Positions 1-7,234 of a stretch of 16,432 bases of DNA are shown here, piece by piece. The notes under the pieces are model-generated. The model was not told the origin of the DNA. It was given only the letters and a program-made list of their open reading frames with translations, and ran no database searches. This DNA is from Sphingobacteriales bacterium (GTDB taxonomy: Bacteria; Bacteroidota; Bacteroidia; Chitinophagales; Chitinophagaceae), in assembly GCA_024640385.1 (NCBI GenBank), contig JAHEFC010000030.1:1-16432 (forward strand). The letters are read 5' to 3'. The position numbers and the translations under genes are program-made. The first letter of the stretch is position 1, and every line of letters starts with the position of its first letter.

Positions 1-1174
1 CGTATTCATGCTTTGAATGAAAGGCCATTTCACCCGTGAAGATATTCGGACAAGGCAGGCCCATGAAGGAAAGCTTAGACCCGTCGGTACCACCACGGAT
101 GGGGAATTTTCTAACGGTCATACCCGCACGACGGATCGCTTCTTCTGCAAACCCGACCACCATGGGGTATTTGTCCAGCACTTCTTTCATATTGCGGTAT
201 TGCTCGCGCACCTTCACCTCAGCCCTGGCCCCGGGATACAGTTCAACGGTTTCGTTGGCCAGTTTTTCCAGGAAATCCGCATGGTCTTTAAGTTTCGCAG
301 TTTCAAAATCCCTTACAATAAAATCCACCTTCGCCATTTCTGCTGTGCCCTCGATATGCAAGGGATGTACAAAGCCCTCCCGTGCCGAAGTGGTTTCCGG
401 TGAGAATGCACCTTTAGGCAGGGAATCCACAAACTCAGCCGCGATCTTGATGGCGTTCACCAGTTTGTCTTTTGCATATCCCGGATGCGCACTGATTCCG
501 TGAAAGATCACGGAGGCTCCATCGGCCGAAAAACTTTCATCTTCCAATGATCCCCGCTCACTCCCATCCAACGTATAACCGAAGTCTGCGCCCAGGGTTT
601 TCATATCTAACTTCTCCACGCCCCTGCCCACTTCCTCATCAGGTGTGAACAAGATCCGTATATCTCCATGTTTAACTTCAGGATGACTCACCAGGTAATT
701 GGCCATATCCATGATCACGGCCACACCAGCCTTATCATCTGCTCCGAGAAGCGTTTTGCCCGAGGCAGTAATAATATCTTCCCCTATTTTCTCTTTCAGG
801 TATGGATGGTCCTCTATTTTAATAACCTGCAATGGATCATCGGGCAGCATAATGGGTGTACCATCGTATTTTCTATGGACGATGGGCTTCACGCCAGCAC
901 CACTGCTGTCTGACGAAGTATCCACGTGGGCACAGAAACAGATCACAGGGATTTTTTTGGCAGAGTTCGACTTAATGGTCGCATATACATATCCGTTATC
1001 ATCCATGCAGGCGTCGTTCAGGCCCAGGCCTTTCAGTTCCTCCACCAGCAGCCGGCTCAGGTCTTTTTGTTTTTCCGTGCTGGGATAAGATGAAGAATGG
1101 GGGTCCGACTGGGTATCGATCCGGGCATACCTGATAAACCGTTCCTCTACCGTAAATGCATAACCGCTGAACAT
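1..1174 (-). CDS. pepT: Peptidase T (tripeptide aminopeptidase), C-terminus cut by window edge
   Basis: This is a cytoplasmic dizinc M20B aminopeptidase that removes the N-terminal residue from tripeptides. The leftward frame is open from the ATG at 1174 to the window edge and shows 391 residues; the family is about 410, so roughly 15-20 C-terminal residues are missing. The metal-binding signatures are present in order: CAHVDTSSD (H83, D85), LGADDKAG (D146/147), FTPDEEVGRG (E180, E181, with E180 the expected general base), YTLDG (D203), and near the cut end GGTDGSKLSFMGLPCPN followed by the last His ligand in HSKHEY. The start fits the usual PepT N-terminus (ERFIRYARIDTQSD). The gene is divergent from the membrane protein at 1271. 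Function is assigned by family and is secure. Confidence 0.96.
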   Translation of the reverse strand, partial: MFSGYAFTVEERFIRYARIDTQSDPHSSSYPSTEKQKDLSRLLVEELKGLGLNDACMDDNGYVYATIKSNSAKKIPVICFCAHVDTSSDSSGAGVKPIVHRKYDGTPIMLPDDPLQVIKIEDHPYLKEKIGEDIITASGKTLLGADDKAGVAVIMDMANYLVSHPEVKHGDIRILFTPDEEVGRGVEKLDMKTLGADFGYTLDGSERGSLEDESFSADGASVIFHGISAHPGYAKDKLVNAIKIAAEFVDSLPKGAFSPETTSAREGFVHPLHIEGTAEMAKVDFIVRDFETAKLKDHADFLEKLANETVELYPGARAEVKVREQYRNMKEVLDKYPMVVGFAEEAIRRAGMTVRKFPIRGGTDGSKLSFMGLPCPNIFTGEMAFHSKHEY

Positions 1175-1270
1175 AACCTTGTTTTGGGCAAATTACGCCA
1201 GAATTTGATGGGAGGATTTGATATACGGGGAAATCTCTATATATTATGTATTCATAAAACCCTCATCATC
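1175..1270. promoter_or_regulatory. Divergent intergenic region between pepT and the membrane-protein gene
   Basis: These 96 bases separate two divergent starts, so both promoters are expected here. On the pepT strand TAATTTG (1189-1195, reverse complement) resembles the Bacteroidota -7 element TAnnTTTG with one base missing. It would give a leader of only about 8 bases, and I see no good -33 partner. No consensus element is visible for the rightward gene, although the stretch before it is AT-rich (about 1237-1260). There is no tandem-repeat array here. Confidence 0.3.
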
Positions 1271-1813
1271 ATGAAAAAGCATCTGATAGCAGCCATAGTA
1301 GGAGGTATTATCATCTTCTTCTGGCAATTTCTTTCCAATGCAGCGCTGGACCTGCACAGGCCTGCCCAACAATACACGGCCAAACAGGATACCATTTTAA
1401 GCTTTTTGAAATCCCAGCTGGAACCGGGAAGATATTTTTTACCTTCTTTCCCTGACGGCACTTCTGCCGAAGAACAACAGGCCAAAATGAAGGAAGTTGA
1501 AGGCAAGCCATGGGCCATAGTGGACTATCACGCCAGCTGGAGCGGTGAAGGTATGATCATGAATATGGCCAGAGGTCTTCTCGTGGATATATTCATTGTT
1601 TATTTGTTTGTCTGGCTGATCACGCGGACAGGAATACCCTCCTTCGGGAACATATTTTTGGCGAGCGTATTTATGGGACTGATCGGATTCCTAAATTTTC
1701 CCTATGCCTATTTCATCTGGTATAAAAGCCCTGGTATCTGGTCTGATTTTATGGACGGCATAGTCGCCTGGGCCGGAGTTGGGGTTTGGCTTGGATGGTA
1801 TCTAAGAAAATAG
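1271..1813 (+). CDS. Unrecognised small integral membrane protein, 180 aa
   Basis: I do not recognise the family. The frame is open from further upstream (1097), but the ATG at 1271 is preferred because it begins MKKHLIAAIVGG, a typical membrane-anchor start, and because an earlier start would intrude on the pepT promoter region. Hydrophobic segments lie at about residues 5-25, 100-118, 124-146 and 157-176. Between the first two is a polar stretch of about 75 residues, with the motif DYHASWSGEGMIMNMARG just before the second helix. That suggests one extracytoplasmic domain between the anchor and a three-helix bundle. The stop codon TAG (1811-1813) runs directly into the repeat array shared with the convergent slyD-like gene. 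The reading frame is convincing; the function is unknown. Confidence 0.75.
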   Translation: MKKHLIAAIVGGIIIFFWQFLSNAALDLHRPAQQYTAKQDTILSFLKSQLEPGRYFLPSFPDGTSAEEQQAKMKEVEGKPWAIVDYHASWSGEGMIMNMARGLLVDIFIVYLFVWLITRTGIPSFGNIFLASVFMGLIGFLNFPYAYFIWYKSPGIWSDFMDGIVAWAGVGVWLGWYLRK

Positions 1814-1892
1814 AGAAAGAGAAAGTTAGAAAGATAGAGAGCTTCCTGGTCCTTGTCTCTCTATCTTCCTATCTTTTTATCTATCTATTTAT
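1812..1892. terminator. Octamer-array hairpin between convergent genes
   Basis: The whole gap between the stop codons of the membrane-protein gene and the slyD-like gene is filled by period-8 units. The left units are AGAGAAAG, AGAAAGTT, AGAAAGAT and AGAGAGCT (1812-1843). The right units are CTATCTTC, CTATCTTT, TTATCTAT and CTATTTAT (1861-1892). A perfect 11-bp stem joins AAGATAGAGAG (1831-1841) to its complement (1857-1867) with a 15-base loop. Pyrimidine-rich sequence follows in the rightward direction and purine-rich sequence in the other. A bidirectional intrinsic terminator is inferred from this geometry and position. Confidence 0.7.
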
Positions 1893-2320
1893 TCAGCGAC
1901 TATTTCCACTAATTCAACTTCAAACACCAGGTCTTTCCCTGCCAGCATATGGTTGGCGTCCATCACCACGATCTCTTCCTTTACTTCCAGCACTACAACT
2001 GGTATAGGCTGACCGAACTGGTTGCGGAGCGTAAGCTGCATACCTGGTTCCAGGGTCATGTCTTCCGGAATATTTGAAGCGGGAAACTCGATGATCGCTT
2101 CGTCGTCGCGCTCACCATATGCGTCCTGCGGCGCGATCTCTATGGTTTTCTTTTCACCTACTGCCATACCTCTCACACCAGAGTCAAATCCCTTGATCAT
2201 CTGGCCTGCTCCAACAGTAAATTCAAGGGGCTCCCTTCCTACTGAAGAGTCAAATTGTGTACCATCAGTTAAACGTCCTGTGTAGTGCACACGTACTACA
2301 TCGCCTTCTTTAGCTTGCAT
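1889..2320 (-). CDS. slyD: SlyD-like FKBP-type peptidyl-prolyl cis-trans isomerase
   Basis: A 143-residue cytoplasmic FKBP-fold prolyl isomerase and chaperone of the SlyD class. The N-terminal FKBP half contains VRVHYTGRLTDGTQFDSS and the GAGQMIKGFDSGVRGMAVGE segment that forms the active-site floor. Residues about 64-120 form the inserted chaperone (IF) domain, running from APQDAYGERDDEAI to VVVMDANHMLAGK, and the last strand (LVFEVELVEI) returns to the FKBP fold. Unlike E. coli SlyD (about 196 residues) it lacks the long His/Cys-rich metal-binding tail, so a role in nickel delivery is not supported. No signal peptide is present. The start is followed by MQAKEGDVV, typical for the family, and the leader is A-rich. 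It converges on the membrane-protein gene, and its TAA stop abuts the repeat array. Confidence 0.93.
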   Translation of the reverse strand: MQAKEGDVVRVHYTGRLTDGTQFDSSVGREPLEFTVGAGQMIKGFDSGVRGMAVGEKKTIEIAPQDAYGERDDEAIIEFPASNIPEDMTLEPGMQLTLRNQFGQPIPVVVLEVKEEIVVMDANHMLAGKDLVFEVELVEIVAE

Positions 2321-2456
2321 GTTTTAAAGTTTTATTTTGTTCTGCCGAACCTGATCCCTGCAACTTTGGGTTACTAAAGAAAAGATAGAGGAAGAATTGG
2401 CGGACAAGGTAACAAATCTTCACGTTTCAGGTGCCTTTTTTACGGATATTTGACAG
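2321..2456. promoter_or_regulatory. Divergent intergenic region between slyD-like gene and NamZ gene
   Basis: This 136-base gap, the longest in the window, must hold the promoters of both divergent units. Near-matches to TAnnTTTG, each one T short, occur at 2405-2411 (leftward, TACCTTG) and around 2331-2341 (rightward, TATTTTG). Neither has a convincing -33 partner, so I make no firm promoter call. No hairpin array, riboswitch-like fold or operator palindrome is visible. Confidence 0.3.
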
Positions 2457-3713
2457 ATGATTATGAAATCCACATTTCGGCATTTTATCCTGATAGTGGC
2501 TCTCCTGTTGAGTTTTTCCGGAATCAAAGCACAACAGATCACACCCGGCGCCCATCGGGTGAAGGTCTATGTGCCCATGCTTAAAAACAAGCGGGTTGGC
2601 GTTTTTGCCAACCATACATCCATGGTGGGAAATACCCATCTGGTGGATACGCTCCGTAAACTGGGCGTGAAGATCACGGTCATTTTCGGTCCGGAACATG
2701 GGTTCAGGGGCACAGCCGATGCCGGTGAAAAAGTAGGCAACTATACTGACCAGCAAACGGGTCTCCCGGTAGTTTCTTTATACGGCGCTAAAAGAAGGCC
2801 GAGTGCGGAAGACCTGGCCAATGTGGATGTGCTGCTTTTTGATATACAGGACGTTGGTGTCCGTTTTTATACCTATATCTCTTCATTGCAGGAATTCATG
2901 GAAGCCGCTATGGAAAGCGGCAAACCGCTGATGATCCTGGACCGTCCCAATCCCAATGGATTTTATGTAGATGGCCCGGTGCTCAAACCTCCGTTCAAAT
3001 CTTTTGTTGGCATGCAGCCCATCCCCGTAGTCTATGGGATGACGCTTGGTGAGTATGCAATGATGATCGCCGGAGAAAAATGGTTATCACCCAAAGCCAA
3101 TGCGAAATATGACTATTACAGAACAGCATCCAATAGCGCAGATACGCCTTTCCATTTCCAGATCATCAAGTGCGAAAATTATACGCACCAATCAAAATAT
3201 GCTCTGCCAGTGAAACCCTCACCCAATCTGCCAGACATGGCCTCTGTTTACTGGTATCCTTCCACCTGCTATTTTGAAGGCACCGTGTTCAGTGAAGGTC
3301 GCGGTACGGCAACGCCTTTCCAGGTATTTGGTCACCCTTCCCTGCCAAAAAATCTCTATTCATTTACACCCGTATCCACAGCAGGTGCAAAAGATCCCAA
3401 ACTGAAAGACCAGCTCTGCTATGGATGGGACCTGCGCGGCAGCAATGAAGAAGTGTTAAAGAAGATCGATCATAAAGTTCAGTTGAAATATATACTGGAA
3501 GCGTATAAACTCTTCCCTGAAAAAGAAAAATTCTTCCTTCAGCCTAAATCAGGCAAGGCGGAAGATTATTTCTTCAATAAACTGGCAGGCAATGCAGAAC
3601 TGATGGAACAGATCAAGGCTGGAAGATCAGAAGCCGAGATCCGCAAGTCATGGGAGCCTGACCTGGCCAAATTCAAACAGATCAGGAAGAAATACCTGAT
3701 GTACGCTGATTAA
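2457..3713 (+). CDS. namZ: Exo-beta-N-acetylmuramidase, NamZ/DUF1343 family, secreted
   Basis: The family removes terminal MurNAc from the non-reducing ends of peptidoglycan fragments, a step in wall turnover and MurNAc salvage. The 418-residue product starts with a Sec signal peptide (charged MIMKSTFRH, hydrophobic core to about residue 21, likely cleavage after SGIKAQ), so it acts in the periplasm or outside. Family signatures follow: GVFANHTSMVG (48-58), IFGPEHGFRGTADAGE (76-91, with E80 in the conserved PEHG), LLFDIQDVGVRFYTYISSL (126-144), LDRPNPNG (161-168), and later SPNLPDMASVYWYPSTCYFEGT. The initiator could equally be the ATG at 2463. It lies 7 bases before fmt, so the two are probably co-transcribed. 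No MurQ, AmpG or MurNAc kinase is nearby, so the salvage link is from the family only. Confidence 0.9.
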   Translation: MIMKSTFRHFILIVALLLSFSGIKAQQITPGAHRVKVYVPMLKNKRVGVFANHTSMVGNTHLVDTLRKLGVKITVIFGPEHGFRGTADAGEKVGNYTDQQTGLPVVSLYGAKRRPSAEDLANVDVLLFDIQDVGVRFYTYISSLQEFMEAAMESGKPLMILDRPNPNGFYVDGPVLKPPFKSFVGMQPIPVVYGMTLGEYAMMIAGEKWLSPKANAKYDYYRTASNSADTPFHFQIIKCENYTHQSKYALPVKPSPNLPDMASVYWYPSTCYFEGTVFSEGRGTATPFQVFGHPSLPKNLYSFTPVSTAGAKDPKLKDQLCYGWDLRGSNEEVLKKIDHKVQLKYILEAYKLFPEKEKFFLQPKSGKAEDYFFNKLAGNAELMEQIKAGRSEAEIRKSWEPDLAKFKQIRKKYLMYAD

Positions 3714-3720
3714 TTTAACT

Positions 3721-4644
3721 ATGGATTTCCGTTCACTGAGGATCGTTTTTCTTGGCACTCCTGAATTTGCAAAAGCCAGTCTTGAAGCTCTTGTTGAGGC
3801 CGGCTGTCAAATTGTTGGCGTAATCACCGCGCCTGATAAACCCGCGGGCAGGGGCATGAAACTCACGCAGAGTGCCGTGAAAGAATACGCGCTATCCAAG
3901 GGGCTGCACGTGTTACAACCTGAGAAACTCAAGAACCCCGCATTCCTGGAGGAGCTTCGTGCACTGAAAGCGGATCTGCAACTTGTGGTGGCGTTCAGGA
4001 TGTTGCCGGAAGCAGTGTGGAATATGCCGCCCATGGGTACCATCAATCTGCATGGCTCGCTGCTGCCGGATTACCGCGGCGCTGCCCCCATCAACTGGGC
4101 CATCATAAACGGTGAGAAATTTACCGGCGTTACCACATTTAAACTGGTGCATGAAATTGATACCGGCAATATTTTATTGCAGGAAAAAATGGAAATAGGA
4201 GACAAGGAGAATGCCGGCCAACTTCACGACCGGATGAAGATCGCAGGCGCCAACCTGCTGGTGGAAACCGTGAAACAGCTGGCGGAAGGCCGGTTGCAGG
4301 AGATCCCGCAGTCTTCGATCAACACCGAACCCAAACACGCCCCAAAAATATTTACGGAAACCTGTCGCATTGACTGGACCAGAGATGCCGGGTCCATCTT
4401 CAACCTGGTCCGCGGCCTCTCTCCCTACCCTGCCGCATTCACCACCCTGCAGGAAAAGAACTTCAAGATCTTTGAATCTGAAAAAGAGATCAGGCACCAC
4501 AACGAAACGCCCGGATCATTCAGCATTGAAAACGGGAAACTGAGATTCGCTTGTGCTAACGGTTATATATACCCGAAAATTGTTCAGGCCGAAGGAAAGA
4601 AGAAAATGGCCTGTGATGATTTTGTGAGAGGCGCAAGGATTTAG
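3721..4644 (+). CDS. fmt: Methionyl-tRNA formyltransferase
   Basis: Transfers a formyl group from 10-formyl-tetrahydrofolate to initiator Met-tRNA in the cytoplasm. The length (307 residues) is normal; E. coli Fmt is 315. The N-terminal catalytic domain has FLGTPEFA (10-17) and the family signature INLHGSLLPDYRGAAPINW, carrying N109 and H111. D147 follows in HEIDTGNILLQ, completing the N-H-D catalytic triad. The common HASLLP is HGSLLP here, a mild change. The linker and C-terminal tRNA-binding domain begin around residue 205 (IFTETCRIDW, with FNLVRGLSPYPAAFT). It is the second gene after namZ. The stop TAG (4642-4644) is the first part of the octamer array shared with the convergent LysM gene. 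Confidence 0.97.
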   Translation: MDFRSLRIVFLGTPEFAKASLEALVEAGCQIVGVITAPDKPAGRGMKLTQSAVKEYALSKGLHVLQPEKLKNPAFLEELRALKADLQLVVAFRMLPEAVWNMPPMGTINLHGSLLPDYRGAAPINWAIINGEKFTGVTTFKLVHEIDTGNILLQEKMEIGDKENAGQLHDRMKIAGANLLVETVKQLAEGRLQEIPQSSINTEPKHAPKIFTETCRIDWTRDAGSIFNLVRGLSPYPAAFTTLQEKNFKIFESEKEIRHHNETPGSFSIENGKLRFACANGYIYPKIVQAEGKKKMACDDFVRGARI

Positions 4645-4713
4645 AGAGTCAGAGAGTCAGAGAGACTGAGAGGAAGAATTCTTACTCTCTGTCTCTCTGC
4701 CGTTCTTACTCTC
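4644..4713. terminator. Octamer-array hairpin between convergent genes
   Basis: The left units are GAGAGTCA, GAGAGTCA, GAGAGACT and GAGAGGAA (4644-4675). The right units are TTACTCTC, TGTCTCTC, TGCCGTTC and TTACTCTC (4682-4713). The two halves fold about the palindrome GAATTC (4676-4681): 4660-4678 pairs with 4679-4697 at 17 of 19 positions. The array begins in the fmt stop codon and ends about 14 bases from the LysM-gene stop. A bidirectional terminator is inferred; there is no clean U-tract. Confidence 0.65.
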
Positions 4714-4727
4714 TTATACTTGGGAAA

Positions 4728-5741
4728 TTAATACTGAAGTTGTACATCAAACCTTCCCTCAGGAACTTCCAATTGCGCCAGTGCCGCATTGCTCACTCTT
4801 GCCAGCAGCCCTTCGTTCTCTTTACCCGCGGGGATCTCGCCGAGGACTTTCGCATACACTGTTTTATTGCTGGCAGGAACCGTGATCTTGACAATGGTAC
4901 CCGGACTCACCTTATTCATCAGCACATAATACTTACCATCTTTCCAGCCACTGGTGCTTTTGAAACTGGCAGCCTGGCCTGTGATGGTATTGGCAGGATT
5001 TCCTTTGGATTGCTCCAGGAATAATCCGCCGAATGCACCTTCAGCAACAGATGTGCTTGTGATGGTTTTGGACGCAGCTGGTTCAGTTTTGGGATCAGGC
5101 GGAGGAGGAGTCGTTTCTTTCTTCGCCGGTGGTACATTGGCCACAGGATTATTGGCAGTTTGAGCAGGTGTTTCTTTTACAGGTGCCGGAGGCGGCGTGG
5201 TTTTCGCAGCTTCAGTTGGTGTAGCAGCCGTTGTTTTTGCAACCGCTTGATTCTGTACATTGGTCACACCTACATTCGCCAAGGGTGAAAGGTCTCTTTT
5301 TACCCGCAAATACCCAATGATCAGGCTAGTCCCAATGGGGGTTTGATCGGTTTTGAGTTTATTCCAGGCCTTGAGCTGGTCTACAGATACTTTGTTATAA
5401 TTCTGACCTATACGGTACAATCCTTCCTGCGGCTTTACCGTATGATAAAGAGGTACGAACACTTCATCCGGTGCCGGTTGTCCTGTTTGCGCAAGATTGA
5501 CGGAAGTCAGCGGAATTTTCAGCTTTTGACCAATAGCCAGGGGTTTCTCCATCGTGGTACTATTGAATGGTGCGATCTCCCTCGGACTGATATTATACAT
5601 CCTGCCCACACTATACCAGTTCTCCTTGGCTGCCACGGTATGGTTCAGGTAGGTTTTAGCACCTTCCTGTTGTGCGATCAGGTTTTGCGCATTCAGCTTT
5701 AAGCCTACCAGTAAAAACAGAAGTAGAATTCCTTGTTTCAT
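4728..5741 (-). CDS. Secreted protein with two LysM domains and a C-terminal RlpA-like barrel
   Basis: A 337-residue envelope protein with a Sec signal peptide (MKQGILLLFLLVGLKLNAQ, cleavage after about residue 18). LysM 1 spans about 33-77 (HTVAAKENWYSVGRMYNISP) and LysM 2 about 99-143 (YHTVKPQEGLYRIGQNYNKV); both would bind peptidoglycan. A low-complexity Pro/Ala/Thr/Lys linker (about 160-225) leads to a C-terminal domain (about 252-337). This contains GQAASFKSTSGWKDGKYYVL, GTIVKITVPASNKTVYAKVL and ARVSNAALAQL, resembling the RlpA-like double-psi beta-barrel. The RlpA lytic residues are not obvious, so it may bind wall or partners rather than cut it. It lies 15 bases after the rsmF-like gene on the same strand, so it is probably co-transcribed. 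Function is inferred from domains only. Confidence 0.82.
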   Translation of the reverse strand: MKQGILLLFLLVGLKLNAQNLIAQQEGAKTYLNHTVAAKENWYSVGRMYNISPREIAPFNSTTMEKPLAIGQKLKIPLTSVNLAQTGQPAPDEVFVPLYHTVKPQEGLYRIGQNYNKVSVDQLKAWNKLKTDQTPIGTSLIIGYLRVKRDLSPLANVGVTNVQNQAVAKTTAATPTEAAKTTPPPAPVKETPAQTANNPVANVPPAKKETTPPPPDPKTEPAASKTITSTSVAEGAFGGLFLEQSKGNPANTITGQAASFKSTSGWKDGKYYVLMNKVSPGTIVKITVPASNKTVYAKVLGEIPAGKENEGLLARVSNAALAQLEVPEGRFDVQLQY

Positions 5742-5756
5742 AGTTCAGCCTCTAAA

Positions 5757-7136
5757 TTAAGACATTAAAATACGCCAAGATGCAGGATAATAATTATTCA
5801 ACCGGTTGCCCAGATGTTTAACAAGCCCCATGGCCAGTCCTTCATAACTGGCTATATACCAGCCTTTCGCCCCTTCTCCCGGCTCAAACACCTGTTTTCT
5901 GAGATATTGCAGCGCTTTAACCTTATCCATATCCATCCTGGGTGCCTGACCCGAGACTAAATAACTCAGGGTCAGCTCATGATCGGGAATAAATTCATTG
6001 CGTCCCATGGAACCGGCTTTGACGCCGGACTTCCTCACATTCAACACTTCCCTTAATGAGATGTGATCTTCAAGCAATTCCATAGGTATACAATAGATCT
6101 CCTCCCCTGCTGATATGGTTTCTACCTCCATATCCTGCCTGAGCCAGCTGGCAGGCACAGAAGCTTTAACATTTCGTGTAGTTTTTTTTCTTCCCGAAAC
6201 TACATCTCCGGCCACCGCCTCCTTTAATCGGAAACAGGAAATAAAGAATCCCTCCCCCATGGTCTTACCTGGAAAAAAACGATAGCCGCATCCCCCTTTG
6301 GCTCCATAGGTTTTGACAATACCCCATTCTTCCGGAACATCGATATCCATGGATTCCAATGAAGCATGATCCATGAGAAAATCCATTATATCTTCATCTT
6401 CTTCTTTGGAATAAGAACAGGTGGAATAGACCAGGATGCCATCTTCCTTTAATGCCGGCAGGGCATCGGAAAGAATTCTTTTCTGCCGTTCAGCGCAGTG
6501 CTGCACATTGGCCACTGACCATTCATCCAGCGCGTCTTTATCTTTCCGGAACAAACCACTACCGCTGCAAGGGGCATCTATTACCATCACGTCGAAATAC
6601 GCAGGCAGTCCTGCAAAATGTGTAGGATCATTATTGCTGATGAATATTTTCGGGTCACCCCATTTAACTGCGTTTTCATAAAGAATATTCACACGGGTCC
6701 GGATGATCTCATTCGCCAATACGAGTTTAAAATTTTTCATGCCCGCCAACAGCGTGGTTTTCCCTCCGGGCGCAGCACATAGATCCAATACTTTCAAACC
6801 AGACCCATCACCCAACACTTTACCCAATAAGAATTCGAGGAACATACTGGAGGCTTCCTGCACATAGTAAGCGCCTGCATGCAAAGCGGGGTCCAGGGTA
6901 AATACAGGCCGCTCTTCCAGATAATATCCGGCTCCTGCCCATGGTATGCGCGACCTGATCTTCATGCCGCCCTGCTGCAACAGGGTCTCAATAAAGGCCC
7001 CATCATGAATGTCGAACTTACCCGCATTCAGTCTTATTGAAACTGGTGGCGTTTCATCATGAGCATGACGGAACAGGGATTCGTTAAACCCCTGTACTGC
7101 GATCAATGATCTTATAAGTTCATCAGGCAGCTCCAT
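5757..7136 (-). CDS. rsmF: RsmF-like 16S rRNA (cytosine-C5)-methyltransferase
   Basis: An S-adenosylmethionine-dependent RNA m5C methyltransferase of the NOL1/NOP2/Sun family, 459 residues. The SAM-binding motif is VLDLCAAPGGKTTLLAGM (116-133). Motif IV VIDAPCSGSGLFRKD carries C190 and motif VI YSTCSYSKEEDEDI carries C240, the two cysteines needed for catalysis and product release. Residues about 300-459 form the C-terminal RNA-binding region of the RsmF/YebU type (WYIASYEGLAMGLVKHLGNR). The target in E. coli is C1407 of 16S rRNA; the same target is assumed here, not shown. It begins just upstream of the octamer hairpin following the M28 gene, and the LysM gene follows after 15 bases. Confidence 0.9.
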   Translation of the reverse strand: MELPDELIRSLIAVQGFNESLFRHAHDETPPVSIRLNAGKFDIHDGAFIETLLQQGGMKIRSRIPWAGAGYYLEERPVFTLDPALHAGAYYVQEASSMFLEFLLGKVLGDGSGLKVLDLCAAPGGKTTLLAGMKNFKLVLANEIIRTRVNILYENAVKWGDPKIFISNNDPTHFAGLPAYFDVMVIDAPCSGSGLFRKDKDALDEWSVANVQHCAERQKRILSDALPALKEDGILVYSTCSYSKEEDEDIMDFLMDHASLESMDIDVPEEWGIVKTYGAKGGCGYRFFPGKTMGEGFFISCFRLKEAVAGDVVSGRKKTTRNVKASVPASWLRQDMEVETISAGEEIYCIPMELLEDHISLREVLNVRKSGVKAGSMGRNEFIPDHELTLSYLVSGQAPRMDMDKVKALQYLRKQVFEPGEGAKGWYIASYEGLAMGLVKHLGNRLNNYYPASWRILMS

Positions 7137-7144
7137 AATAATTC

Positions 7145-7234
7145 GCTAATTGGCTAATTGACTAATTTTCTAATTGCATTACTCATTAATATTCGATCAA
7201 AGAATTAGCTAATTAGCCAATTAGTTAATTAGTC
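7145..7234. terminator. AT-rich octamer-array hairpin after the M28 peptidase gene
   Basis: The left units are GCTAATTG, GCTAATTG, ACTAATTT and TCTAATTG (7145-7176). The loop is 7177-7202. The right units are AATTAGCT, AATTAGCC, AATTAGTT and AATTAGTC (7203-7234). Each CTAATT core is complementary across the loop, with differences at the unit joints. The M28 stop codon (7225-7227) lies inside the right array. It is AT-rich throughout and lies between two leftward genes, so it probably ends the M28 transcript. Confidence 0.6.

Noticed and set aside
1097..1270. Upstream extension of the membrane-protein gene to 1097
   Set aside because: The extension overlaps the start of pepT on the other strand, is not hydrophobic or signal-like, and would place the first anchor in mid-protein. 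The ATG at 1271 is the natural start.
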